NCBI RefSeq assembly: GCF_037963865.1
Contig: NZ_CP150170.1
Coordinates: 7,006,001-7,070,000 of the forward strand
Length of the DNA stretch: 64,000 nt
DNA from: Paenibacillus sp. FSL R10-2734
GTDB lineage: Bacteria; Bacillota; Bacilli; Paenibacillales; Paenibacillaceae
Direction: 5' to 3'
Positions within the stretch are counted from its first letter, which is position 1. Every line of letters begins with the position of its first letter. A model generated the notes under the pieces. The model made no database searches, was not told the DNA's origin, and saw nothing but the letters and a program-made list of their open reading frames with translations. Of the stretch, positions 23,354 to 31,624 are shown one piece after another. The position numbers and the translations under genes are program-made.

Positions 23354-25075
23354 ATGACTACACGAATCCAAAAATCATTCTTATCATTGACCCTTGTCAC
23401 CGCTCTTCTGCTCTCTCTGTTCTCATCGATTGCCGCCGCTGATTCTAAGGACGAGCAACAAGCTAAGGCAGCGCCAAAGAGTAAGATCCAATCCTATGTA
23501 GACAATATGCAGCCCGGATGGAACCTCGGTAATACTTTAGATGCTACGGGTGAGGATGAAACCTCCTGGGGCAATCCGCGTGTGACCCAAGAACTGATTA
23601 AGAAAATCGCCGCTCAAGGCTACAAAAGCATCCGGATTCCGATCACATGGGATTCACACATAGGCGAAGCACCGAACTACACCATTGAACAAGCTTACCT
23701 CGACCGTGTCGAAGAAGTTGTCGGCTGGGCGCTGGACGCTAAGCTGTATGTAATGATCAATGTTCATCATGACTCCTGGTTATGGGTAAGCCATATGGAG
23801 GAGAAGCATGATGAGACGCTGGTGCGTTATAATGCAGCATGGACTCAAATTGCGGACCGCTTCAAGAATAAATCCGATAAGCTGATGTTCGAAAGCATCA
23901 ATGAACCCCGCTTCACAGATGGTGGAAGCACAGATGAAGCGAAGATGGAGCAAATGCTTACAGAGCTCAACACCTCCTTCCATCAGATCGTTCGAAATTC
24001 CGGTGGAAAGAATGATGTACGTCCGCTAGTTCTCCCTTCATTAGAGACTTCTCCTACGCAGCCTAGAATAGATCAGCTCTACAAAACGATCACAGCACTC
24101 AACGACCCGAATATAATCGCGACCGTTCACTATTATGGCTTCTGGCCGTTTAGTGTGAATATTGCTGGTTACACCACGTTTGAAAAGGATACAAAAAACG
24201 ATATTACCCAAACTTTTGATAACGTTTACAACACATTCGTAGCGAAAGGAATTCCTGTTATCGTCGGCGAATTCGGGTTACTGGGCTTCGATAAAGACAC
24301 AGGTGTGATTGAACAAGGCGAGAAGCTGAAATTCTTCGAGTATCTTACCTATTATTTAAAAGAAAAGAAAATGACCACCATGCTCTGGGATAACGGGCAG
24401 CATTTCAACCGCAAAATGTATAAGTGGTCGGACACCGAGCTTCACAATGTATTAATGTCTGGTCTGAAGGAACGTTCCTCCAGCACCGAAAGCGACCTGC
24501 TCTACCTGCAAAAAGGGGCAACGATCAAGGACACCAAAGTGAAGCTAAACCTGAACGGCAATAAGCTAACCACCATTAGTGTAAATGGAAAAAATCTAAC
24601 CAAGGGCAAAGATTACACCTTGAATGGTGAAGAGTTAACGCTCAAAGCTAGCCAGCTCAAAAAGCTCACAGCTTCCCAAAAATATGGCGAAAATGCCGTG
24701 TTATCCCTGAAATTCAATAAAGGCGTTACGTGGAGACTTAAGGTCATTGTGAATGACACTGTCAAATTAAGTGACGCAAAAGGTACGACTGAATCGTTTG
24801 CCATCCCAACTACCTTTAATGGCAACCAGCTTGCCACGATGGAAGCTGTCTATACCACTGGCGGCAATGCAGGCCCGCAAGACTGGACTCCATTCAAGGA
24901 GTTCGGCAATACCTTCTCTCCATCTTATAACACGAAAGAAATCAAGCTGCTTCCAGCGTTCTTTAAAGATGTGAAAGACGGTGAAGTCATTCTTAAATTC
25001 CACTTCTGGAATGGCGACATTATTACGTACAAAATCACGAAGAGTGGAACCAGTGTAGTAGGAAAGTCATCTTAA
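23354..25075 (+). CDS. Secreted GH5 endoglucanase with CBM_X2 and CBM46 modules
   Basis: A 573-residue secreted cellulase/beta-glucanase. Signal peptide 1-29 (ends IAAAD). The GH5 catalytic domain (about 45-375) opens with the typical PGWNLGNTLDA, has the acid/base Glu184 in INEP and the nucleophile Glu306 in VIVGEFG, plus the substrate-site His pair in NVHHD. A CBM_X2/Ig-like module (about 385-475, opening with LYLQKGATIKD) and a CBM46-type module (about 480-573, WTPFKEFGNTFSPSY and LKFHFWNGD) follow, the usual order in Bacillus and Paenibacillus Cel5. The ATG at 23354 has AAAGGAG in place and directly opens a signal peptide; an alternative GTG at 23294 would spoil it. Controlled by an upstream cre site. 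Confidence 0.93.
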   Translation: MTTRIQKSFLSLTLVTALLLSLFSSIAAADSKDEQQAKAAPKSKIQSYVDNMQPGWNLGNTLDATGEDETSWGNPRVTQELIKKIAAQGYKSIRIPITWDSHIGEAPNYTIEQAYLDRVEEVVGWALDAKLYVMINVHHDSWLWVSHMEEKHDETLVRYNAAWTQIADRFKNKSDKLMFESINEPRFTDGGSTDEAKMEQMLTELNTSFHQIVRNSGGKNDVRPLVLPSLETSPTQPRIDQLYKTITALNDPNIIATVHYYGFWPFSVNIAGYTTFEKDTKNDITQTFDNVYNTFVAKGIPVIVGEFGLLGFDKDTGVIEQGEKLKFFEYLTYYLKEKKMTTMLWDNGQHFNRKMYKWSDTELHNVLMSGLKERSSSTESDLLYLQKGATIKDTKVKLNLNGNKLTTISVNGKNLTKGKDYTLNGEELTLKASQLKKLTASQKYGENAVLSLKFNKGVTWRLKVIVNDTVKLSDAKGTTESFAIPTTFNGNQLATMEAVYTTGGNAGPQDWTPFKEFGNTFSPSYNTKEIKLLPAFFKDVKDGEVILKFHFWNGDIITYKITKSGTSVVGKSS

Positions 25076-25093
25076 CGTTCCGTTGTACAGCAT

Positions 25094-25130
25094 AAATAAG
25101 GGTGTCCCTTCACGGGGACACCCTTATTTT
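25094..25130 (+). terminator. Terminator of the cellulase gene
   Basis: AAATAAGGGTGTCCC pairs perfectly with GGGACACCCTTATTT around a short loop; a T-run follows. It also suits the leftward gene that ends at 25140. Confidence 0.88.
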
Positions 25131-25139
25131 CAAACTACA

Positions 25140-25442
25140 TCATATATAAACTTCTTCATACGAGATCAACAACAAACGATAGACCAGATATACTCCAAGG
25201 TAGGCCCCTGTAATAAGGAACATTGGGTTCAGAAAAATCGCATGGATCGAGGTCATAAATACCGTGTTATCTCTTAATATTTCATATATGGCTAGGGCAG
25301 AAATATTACCTAAGATAAGCGCAGACAACACAGAAGCTACATTGAAAACAATACGCCACTTTATCCATTTGCGTTGTATCATTAGCATGGCGATAGGAAC
25401 CAATATACTGCCAAGTACGATTAGAAATTTCATTAACCCCAC
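25140..25442 (-). CDS. Small membrane protein of unknown function
   Basis: A 100-residue protein with three predicted membrane helices (about 4-22, 33-56, 70-93). The family is not recognised. The start is uncertain: a GTG at 25442 or, more likely, the ATG at 25433 (MKFLIVLGSI), near a GGTGGGG. It begins about a dozen bases after the lipoprotein gene stop and is probably cotranscribed with it. Confidence 0.6.
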   Translation of the reverse strand: MGLMKFLIVLGSILVPIAMLMIQRKWIKWRIVFNVASVLSALILGNISALAIYEILRDNTVFMTSIHAIFLNPMFLITGAYLGVYLVYRLLLISYEEVYI

Positions 25443-25454
25443 CCCGGTATCTCT

Positions 25455-26015
25455 TTAATCGTCCAGTTCAACACTTTCGATTTGACCTTCGGCATTCACT
25501 GTCCACTCGATTTCAACACCTGTCTTCAGTCCAAGCTTGTCCTCATCTTCGATCACTACATGATCGGGAATAGTTATGGTTTGCTCTCCCCCACCTTCGA
25601 CTTTAACAGTAACCTGTTTACCGTTAGCCGCAGTAATCCTCCCATCATATTCAATCTGATGCAGAACAATCTTTTGACTCGGATCCGTAATGGTGACCCG
25701 CTTGCCGCCGTCTGTCAGCAGCTCAATCTTTTTATGATAACCATCCTTTAACGTGACTTCCTTAATCACTCTCTGAACGCTAACACCCGCCGGAATTCCC
25801 TCTGCATTTGTACCAGACGATGTATTGGGTTGTTCTGTAGCATTGTTCGTAGCCACTGGTGTAGTGGCTTCTGTTGTAGGCGTTGGAGTGGCTACCTGTG
25901 TGGTTTCATTGGCAGCTTTAGAGCAGCCACTTAATAGGACAGTGCAGGCACAGATCAAACAGAGAATTGAAGCTCGAATCTGGCGTTGTGTTTTTCCTTT
26001 ATTCTGTGTCATCAT
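25455..26015 (-). CDS. Lipoprotein of unknown function
   Basis: A 186-residue secreted lipoprotein. The signal peptide ends in lipobox LLSGC near residue 31; a Thr/Ala/Pro-rich linker (about 35-70) follows, then a beta-rich domain of about 110 residues with two similar strand pairs (KKIELLTDGGKRVTI and KQVTVKVEGGGEQTITI). I do not recognise the family. The RBS region precedes two adjacent ATG codons. A small membrane protein follows on the same strand. Confidence 0.8.
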   Translation of the reverse strand: MMTQNKGKTQRQIRASILCLICACTVLLSGCSKAANETTQVATPTPTTEATTPVATNNATEQPNTSSGTNAEGIPAGVSVQRVIKEVTLKDGYHKKIELLTDGGKRVTITDPSQKIVLHQIEYDGRITAANGKQVTVKVEGGGEQTITIPDHVVIEDEDKLGLKTGVEIEWTVNAEGQIESVELDD

Positions 26016-26122
26016 TTACCTCCGAATTTAAATTTTTTCCAGTTCTATTAGTGGAAATAGTTTTACCTCTTATCTTTCTTTTATTCACCAGAAAATGGGC
26101 CACCTGAATTACACCCTTATTA

Positions 26123-26785
26123 TCACAGCGTCATAGCGCGCCCATATCTAGCTAAATACGCTTCCTTCTCCTTATAATCCGGCATGAGGCTTCCAACCTT
26201 TCGCCAAAAGGAGCGGTCATGATTCATATGAAGCAAATGGCATAGCTCATGGATGATCACATAGTCGATAACCTCCACAGGAGCCATCGCTAGGCGGTAA
26301 TTAAAGGTTAGCTTTTTATCAGAGCTACAGCTTCCCCACTTGGTTCTGGACTCTACAATCTCGATGGTCTTTGGCTTTACTCTAAGCTGCGTCTGATATT
26401 TATTAATCCGTTCGCCTACAATTTTCTTGCAGCTTGCGAAATAGAATTTCTTCAGCTTAAGTTTAAGCTCTTCCTCATTTAAATCTCCTGTCTCTATTAG
26501 CTCTTGCAGCGAATAATATTTACCTAGATGCAGGAACTTTCCCTCATCTTCATACTCTTTGAGCTTTGGCGTTTCACGAGCTGCTTCAATTTTTTGAAGT
26601 TTCTCTACTATTAATTTACCATTGCGCAGAGCCACTTCTTTAATCGTCTCTTCACTTGTTTTCTTGGGAACCTTAAGCGTTATGCGCCCTGAAGAATCTA
26701 TATGAATGGAGATTTTCTTGCCGTTTCCATATTGAACATTAAACTCGATCACCTGATTGTCGTAATCAATCTTCATACCCACCAT
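26123..26785 (-). CDS. YgjP-like (WLM/DUF45) zinc metallopeptidase-fold protein
   Basis: A 220-residue cytosolic protein. The C-terminal half carries the metal site: HELCH near residue 180, with the third ligand in NHDRSFW, flanked by the family-typical TKWGSCSSDKKLTFNYRL and APVEVIDYVIIHE. Length is normal for YgjP/YgjP-like proteins; E. coli YgjP has been reported to act as a UTP pyrophosphatase, so peptidase activity should not be assumed. Two ATG codons, 12 bases apart, are possible starts. Confidence 0.88.
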   Translation of the reverse strand: MVGMKIDYDNQVIEFNVQYGNGKKISIHIDSSGRITLKVPKKTSEETIKEVALRNGKLIVEKLQKIEAARETPKLKEYEDEGKFLHLGKYYSLQELIETGDLNEEELKLKLKKFYFASCKKIVGERINKYQTQLRVKPKTIEIVESRTKWGSCSSDKKLTFNYRLAMAPVEVIDYVIIHELCHLLHMNHDRSFWRKVGSLMPDYKEKEAYLARYGRAMTL

Positions 26786-26809
26786 CGTCTCTATAAGGTT
26801 ATTCGCAGC

Positions 26810-26837
26810 AAAAAAAGAAGAACGCTTTTAGGCGTTC
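26810..26837 (-). terminator. Terminator of the mannosyltransferase-like gene
   Basis: On the minus strand GAACGC and GCGTTC form the stem, followed by TTCTTTTTTT; it lies 22 bases after the stop at 26859. Confidence 0.8.
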
Positions 26838-26858
26838 CCCCTATTTTAACATGATTTA

Positions 26859-28232
26859 TCAATACACTGGAAATCCTGCCACAAACATCGCTAGGTACAA
26901 AAGACTCCCCACAACAGAAACTACAGTAAGTTCAACATCCTTTGACCTCTCTTCAGTGAGTGTGACAGCAGCAAAAGCTAGTGGAAATGCAACAAGCAAA
27001 TACCGCGGGGCTGACAGCAGCCAGGTAGCTCCCACTACGAACGCAAAATACACAATAAAATAGGCGGTGTATGAAGGTCGTAACTTTGTCGCACCCCTGA
27101 ACATGATAATCAGTGCAGAGAATATAGCGATTAAATTAGGCAGCCACATCCCGAGGAAAGAACGACTATCTCCACTCTTAAAGGTGCCCACGGCATATTC
27201 CATCTGATATCTTACCGTATCAAAAAAGAGATAAAACCGCTGAGACCAATGCTCTCTCTGATAAATGCTGAACTGAAATGCATTTCCCGTAACGTAGTAA
27301 TTGATATACAGATAAACCAGCAAACCCATTGATATGATAGCGAGACAGCCCACGGCGGTGGTAATTCTATGTATGAACGCTTTTTTATCTAATAATTTGT
27401 AGTTGCCTATCAGATCCCGACTAAATTCAATCGCAACCGGTACAATCAGAAGCACCCCAGGAGAACGAGTATACGCTGCAAGTGCACCACATAAGCATCC
27501 AATAAGCCATTCTTTTTTTCTCACAAAATATAAACACATCAGCGATAGGGCTAGAAATAGAGATTCGGTCATCGGAATGAAGAAAAAGAACTCAGCAGGG
27601 AATATGAAAATATACTTCACGACTCGCATAGCATTCTTTCGATGCAAGTCTAGTGCAGCAAGCTCATAAGCGACCAAAGCTGCGACAATTGAAGAGATAT
27701 TTGAAACGATGAATCCAGCAACAAGATAATTTCCTACGAATACCTGAACCACTTTTAATAAATTCGGAAAAAAGGGAAAGAACACAATATGGTACCTTGC
27801 ATCTCCCTCGGTCACGTACCCGTTCTCCGCAATCCCCAAATAATGAGAAGCATCGATCCCAAATATATGCCAGGTCTCAGCGATTTTACTAAACAGACCC
27901 CCTGAATACCCATTCTGTATTATCAAAAATACATAACCGATGAGCATAAGCAGAATTCGACTCGCTAATATCCAGCCAATAATATAAAGCCAAGTCCGCC
28001 TTCTATCCCGCTCCTTCCTCTCCTGAATTACCTCCTCTGCTGTATTCGACAGCATAAAGTCTGACAAGACAGGTATCGTGCGGAGTCCCAATAACACAAA
28101 AAGTAGGAAACAGACCACGGAAGCAATTGTGCCCATCACGGTCCAACTATTGGTCGAAAGTACCCAGTAAATAGCCGTCACCGTCATAACTAGCATGAAG
28201 ATGAAGGATATGATTTTGTCGTGCTTTTTCAT
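26859..28232 (-). CDS. PIG-V-like polytopic membrane glycosyltransferase
   Basis: A 457-residue protein with about ten to eleven membrane helices. The first extracytoplasmic loop contains GIDASHYLGIAENGY, the counterpart of the W-D-x-x-H-Y-x-x-I-A-x-x-G-Y signature of PIG-V-type mannosyltransferases, which use lipid-linked sugars. Later features (FFPFFPNLLKVV, FIPMTESLFLALSL, AALAAYTRSPGVLL-like) also fit. The ATG at 28232 is used because GGAGG lies 5 bases before it; an upstream in-frame TTG does not have one. The acceptor is unknown, perhaps a cell-wall polymer or an exported protein. Single-gene unit with its own terminator. Confidence 0.82.
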   Translation of the reverse strand: MKKHDKIISFIFMLVMTVTAIYWVLSTNSWTVMGTIASVVCFLLFVLLGLRTIPVLSDFMLSNTAEEVIQERKERDRRRTWLYIIGWILASRILLMLIGYVFLIIQNGYSGGLFSKIAETWHIFGIDASHYLGIAENGYVTEGDARYHIVFFPFFPNLLKVVQVFVGNYLVAGFIVSNISSIVAALVAYELAALDLHRKNAMRVVKYIFIFPAEFFFFIPMTESLFLALSLMCLYFVRKKEWLIGCLCGALAAYTRSPGVLLIVPVAIEFSRDLIGNYKLLDKKAFIHRITTAVGCLAIISMGLLVYLYINYYVTGNAFQFSIYQREHWSQRFYLFFDTVRYQMEYAVGTFKSGDSRSFLGMWLPNLIAIFSALIIMFRGATKLRPSYTAYFIVYFAFVVGATWLLSAPRYLLVAFPLAFAAVTLTEERSKDVELTVVSVVGSLLYLAMFVAGFPVY

Positions 28233-28341
28233 TTGATCCTCCAATTATTTAGTTCAAACAATAGTATAAAAAGGGTATTATTTCCTATAGAAGTATCATA
28301 GTCTTTGTGTATTTTTTTGTAAATCATATATTATCTCTTCC

Positions 28342-28938
28342 TCACTCCCCCCCATAGCTGAAATAAAAGTTCAAAGGCAATTCATCATCACTTTGAAAAC
28401 TGTTCGACATCCTGTAGGTTATATACAATTTATCCTCGCCCTTACCGTATGACCATGATTCTTCGATAGAGCCTGTTAATGGCTTTAGCGGAAGAGTCAT
28501 TCTGTCAATCGTTAGGATAGATTTTTCGACTTTTTCAGCCTTCTCCTCATCCGCAGGTTTGTATTGGTTCATAAAAGCACGTACCAGTTCTCTCGCATCT
28601 TGATAACCGCTTTCCGATCTGGGGAAAACCGTTCCTACCCGGTAACCAATGATTTTATTGGTCTTAATATCTACCACAATCTGCTGTATAAACTCCTTTT
28701 GATTCACAGATAAGATATCATCCTGCATAATTGTACCCAAGGTTGTATCGTATTCACCCACAGCATCCGCAATTTGCAAAGCAGCAAGCCCTTCTTCACG
28801 CGGCTGCATGAACACAGCCCGATGCTCTTCCACATGTGTGAAAAGCTCAGCATACTTGGGTCTGTCCTTACTGCATGCAGTGAATACCAGCAAAAGAATG
28901 ACTATTCCACAAATGAGATTGAAATATGATTTTTTCAA
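28342..28938 (-). CDS. Lipoprotein of unknown function
   Basis: A 198-residue lipoprotein with TTG start 9 bases after GGAGG and signal peptide ending in lipobox VFTAC (Cys near residue 22). The mature part is mixed alpha/beta, with a charged helix near DEEKAEKVEKS and a C-terminal beta region. The family is not recognised. It stands alone between the glycosyltransferase and bshB2 genes. Confidence 0.78.
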   Translation of the reverse strand: MKKSYFNLICGIVILLLVFTACSKDRPKYAELFTHVEEHRAVFMQPREEGLAALQIADAVGEYDTTLGTIMQDDILSVNQKEFIQQIVVDIKTNKIIGYRVGTVFPRSESGYQDARELVRAFMNQYKPADEEKAEKVEKSILTIDRMTLPLKPLTGSIEESWSYGKGEDKLYITYRMSNSFQSDDELPLNFYFSYGGE

Positions 28939-29071
28939 ACGAATACACCTCCTGGCCTGACGAAACCGGTTTGGTTGATCAACCTCCTAAACCTTACCAT
29001 ATATTAGAAAAAAGACACAGATATTCATGCCTTATATTAGAAAAATAAAGCATACCAACGGCAGTGGACCC

Positions 29072-29101
29072 CAAAGAAAAAGCCCGAGCGTTTATGCTCG
29101 G
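29072..29101 (-). terminator. Terminator of the yojF-bshB2 operon
   Basis: On the minus strand CCGAGC and GCTCGGG pair around ATAAAC, followed by CTTTTTCTTT, 9 bases after the bshB2 stop. Confidence 0.82.
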
Positions 29102-29109
29102 ACTTAATA

Positions 29110-29787
29110 TCATTCAAATGGATAAATCCAGAAATGCTCTGTTCCAAAACGATCTTGGATTTCTTTATCCTCTAAAGTTTTGCTACCTAACAGTTCAGCG
29201 GCTTGGAATTGGGATTTATGCGCCTGAATGGACGCCATCTTTTGCTTCAGGAAATCTCTCACATCATTGATTACCTGATACTCCCCAATCTCAGCAATAT
29301 TTTTAGCAAAAGCTATGCAGTGAACAGGTGGTCTTTCTGCCTTAGGCAGTCTTCCAACGGTTCGAATCACCGCAGCTCCGGTGGCATCATGATCGGGATG
29401 AACGCTGTACCCCGGATAGAACGTAATGATCAGTGAGGGGTTAAGCTCCTTCAGAAGCGCGTCAATGTGACTATCCAGCAGAGCTTGATCCTCAAATTCA
29501 ATCGTCTTATCGTGGAAACCAAGCATTCTTAAATCCTGTATTCCAATCGCTCGGCAGGATTCTTCCAGCTCAATTTTGCGTATCTCTGGGAGGGTTACCC
29601 GATTCGCGAATGGCGGGATGCCCATATTCCGGCCCATTTCTCCAAGTGTCAGACAAGCGTAGGTGACTTGGGTGCCGTTGTGTATATGCTTGGCAAGCGT
29701 TCCAGATATACCGAAGGCCTCGTCATCCGGATGCGGTAATATAACTAGAATATGTCTTTCCACTGAATTCCTCATCTCCTCTGCCAT
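29110..29787 (-). CDS. bshB2: Bacillithiol biosynthesis deacetylase BshB2 (LmbE/PIG-L family)
   Basis: A 225-residue zinc-dependent N-deacetylase that converts GlcNAc-malate to GlcN-malate in bacillithiol synthesis. The metal motif HPDDE (in ILPHPDDEAFG, near residue 19) and the second metal/active-site region YSVHPDHDATG (near residue 128) are intact. Its start overlaps the stop of the YojF gene (TAATG), the same pairing as yojF-yojG in Bacillus subtilis, which makes BshB2 rather than BshB1 the best call. Cytosolic. Confidence 0.93.
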   Translation of the reverse strand: MAEEMRNSVERHILVILPHPDDEAFGISGTLAKHIHNGTQVTYACLTLGEMGRNMGIPPFANRVTLPEIRKIELEESCRAIGIQDLRMLGFHDKTIEFEDQALLDSHIDALLKELNPSLIITFYPGYSVHPDHDATGAAVIRTVGRLPKAERPPVHCIAFAKNIAEIGEYQVINDVRDFLKQKMASIQAHKSQFQAAELLGSKTLEDKEIQDRFGTEHFWIYPFE

Positions 29788-30131
29788 TAGAACGGCTCCC
29801 GGCTTAATTGTAAAGATACGACCAGTTTGCCTTGGCTGTCATGACCGGCCAGAATCAATCTTTCTGTCTCACTCTCTTCATAGTGAGTTAGTCCTTCCGA
29901 GTACACCCAGCCCTGCGACATTTTTAAGCCGACCCGATAAGGTCCATTGCCGGAAATCGAACCATGGGAATATCGGATCACAGCATTGGTAATGAAAGTA
30001 GCAGCCGGATGCTTTGAACTATCGAAATGGGCAGCGTATGCTCCCGTCGTCATTTCAAGATGGATATACAGTTCCTGATCTTTAAGCAGGTCGATCCTAT
30101 CTTGTATTTCGGTTTGATTGATTAGCTGCAA
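29787..30131 (-). CDS. yojF: YojF family protein (DUF1806)
   Basis: A 114-residue cytosolic protein of the DUF1806 family, found almost always next to bshB2 in Bacillota. The sequence TTGAYAAHFDSSKHPAATFI, then a GPYRVGLKM strand and LPF-type C-terminus fit. Its function is unknown; the overlap with bshB2 suggests a partner or modifier of the deacetylase. About 160 bases without a gene lie upstream. Confidence 0.85.
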   Translation of the reverse strand: MQLINQTEIQDRIDLLKDQELYIHLEMTTGAYAAHFDSSKHPAATFITNAVIRYSHGSISGNGPYRVGLKMSQGWVYSEGLTHYEESETERLILAGHDSQGKLVVSLQLSREPF

Positions 30132-30292
30132 GGTTACGCCTCCATCTCTGAATGAAATTATGCCTACGAAAAATAAGATCCATACCTTATAAAGGACGGA
30201 TCTGTTAAAGGATAAGCGGGTCCGTATTTCTCATCAAAGTATAACTTGCACAGCTTTTTTATTCAAATGGATGCGGTACGTTGCTCAGCGAT

Positions 30293-31528
30293 TCATTCCT
30301 TCAGCTTTTTATCCAGAATAGGGCGTATGAACCATATGTAATAAAGCAGACAGAGAAGCAATACTGCCGATGTCAGTAAAAAGGGCATCTCGTAATTCTG
30401 TCCTATCAAAATCCATCCCGTAAGCAGAGCGGCTCCAGATGATCCGAGGCTCCGAAATACGGATCTCATCCCTGCATAGAGATTCCTCTCCCGTTCCTTA
30501 AAGGCAGACATCAACTGGCTGTCCAGCAGATTAGACAGCATAGTAAGCCCTCCCCCGCGAACCAGAAACATGATTGTGAACATCCAGACCGGCATGGCCC
30601 AGGATAAAGAGGCGAACACGAGTATGTTAACCAAAAAGACAGATACAATGGCCACATGGTGGCCGAAACGTTGTAATACGTAAGGCGTCATTAGAGAAGC
30701 CGCAAACAAAACAGCTCCGCTTACCGCCAGCAGAACTGACACTTTATCATCCATCCAGTTCAGTCTGTACTTCACAATTACATTAAGAAATGACCCAGTG
30801 ATGGCTATTGCTCCTCCGAGCAGGGCCATGAATACCGAGAACAACCAGAGTGTGCCGGAAGGAAGCTTTTTCCTCAAGCCTGAAACCTCACGGCTCACTT
30901 CCAAATCTCCGGATGTTCCAACTGCTCCTCTTTCCCCACCCTCAGAGGGAAGCCAGAGTCCTCTAATCATACTGTGAACAACGAAAACCAGCGCAGCAAG
31001 CAGCAGCGTAAATCCATAGCCTTCCCCGCTATCAGCCAGATTCGGCAAGTATCCAGCAGCCAGGGTTCCTGCCCCGGTAAATGCCGTAAACACGGCAAAC
31101 ATCAGAGAGAATGCACTTGCTTCTTCCTTGCGTGAGGCACAATAATGGAATAGCAGCTGCACCTCAGTCGTCTCCACAAGGGTAAGGCCGATCGAGACCA
31201 AGGTTTGGGCCAAATAGAATATGCTGGAATGATCGCCGATCGCATAAAGTGCACTTCCTGCCGCTATAAACATGATGCCGGATACCAGCAGCTTTTTACG
31301 GCCTATACGATTCGCCGATATGGATACAGGAATAGCCAATGCCCCCATAATCAGTATACCTATGGACATGAGCAGCCCGATTTCATCCTCCTTCATTCCT
31401 TTGGACAGCAAATGCAAATTAAGAACTAGCGAATACATACCGATGCCGATGCCATACATGGCTTCGGTCATAAGAAACCGGCGGACGCCGACGGACAGAC
31501 GCAGCAAGTCCCTCATATACCCAGACAT
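30293..31528 (-). CDS. MFS transporter
   Basis: A 411-residue membrane protein with about twelve helices. The loop after helix 2 (VSISANRIGRKKLL) is MFS motif A. The start at 31528 (MSGYMRDLLRLS) is preferred because AAAGGGG lies 8 bases upstream; in-frame starts further up at 31561 or 31534 are too close to it or lack a site. It is last in a leftward run after the GcvP-like pair, separated from it by 96 bases and a hairpin, so it may be only partly cotranscribed. Substrate unknown. Confidence 0.83.
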   Translation of the reverse strand: MSGYMRDLLRLSVGVRRFLMTEAMYGIGIGMYSLVLNLHLLSKGMKEDEIGLLMSIGILIMGALAIPVSISANRIGRKKLLVSGIMFIAAGSALYAIGDHSSIFYLAQTLVSIGLTLVETTEVQLLFHYCASRKEEASAFSLMFAVFTAFTGAGTLAAGYLPNLADSGEGYGFTLLLAALVFVVHSMIRGLWLPSEGGERGAVGTSGDLEVSREVSGLRKKLPSGTLWLFSVFMALLGGAIAITGSFLNVIVKYRLNWMDDKVSVLLAVSGAVLFAASLMTPYVLQRFGHHVAIVSVFLVNILVFASLSWAMPVWMFTIMFLVRGGGLTMLSNLLDSQLMSAFKERERNLYAGMRSVFRSLGSSGAALLTGWILIGQNYEMPFLLTSAVLLLCLLYYIWFIRPILDKKLKE

Positions 31529-31565
31529 ATCCATAACCCCTTTCCTTGGTGACACAGTCAAATAG

Positions 31566-31589
31566 GAAGGGCTCCAAACAGAGCCCTTC
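31566..31589 (-). terminator. Hairpin between the GcvP-like pair and the MFS gene
   Basis: GAAGGGCTC and GAGCCCTTC form a perfect 9-base stem with a 6-base loop. The following bases on the minus strand (CTATTTG) are a weak T-run, so it may be a leaky terminator. Confidence 0.5.
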
Positions 31590-31624
31590 TACTTTCAAAA
31601 ACTTATTAATGTAAGTGCCAAGCC

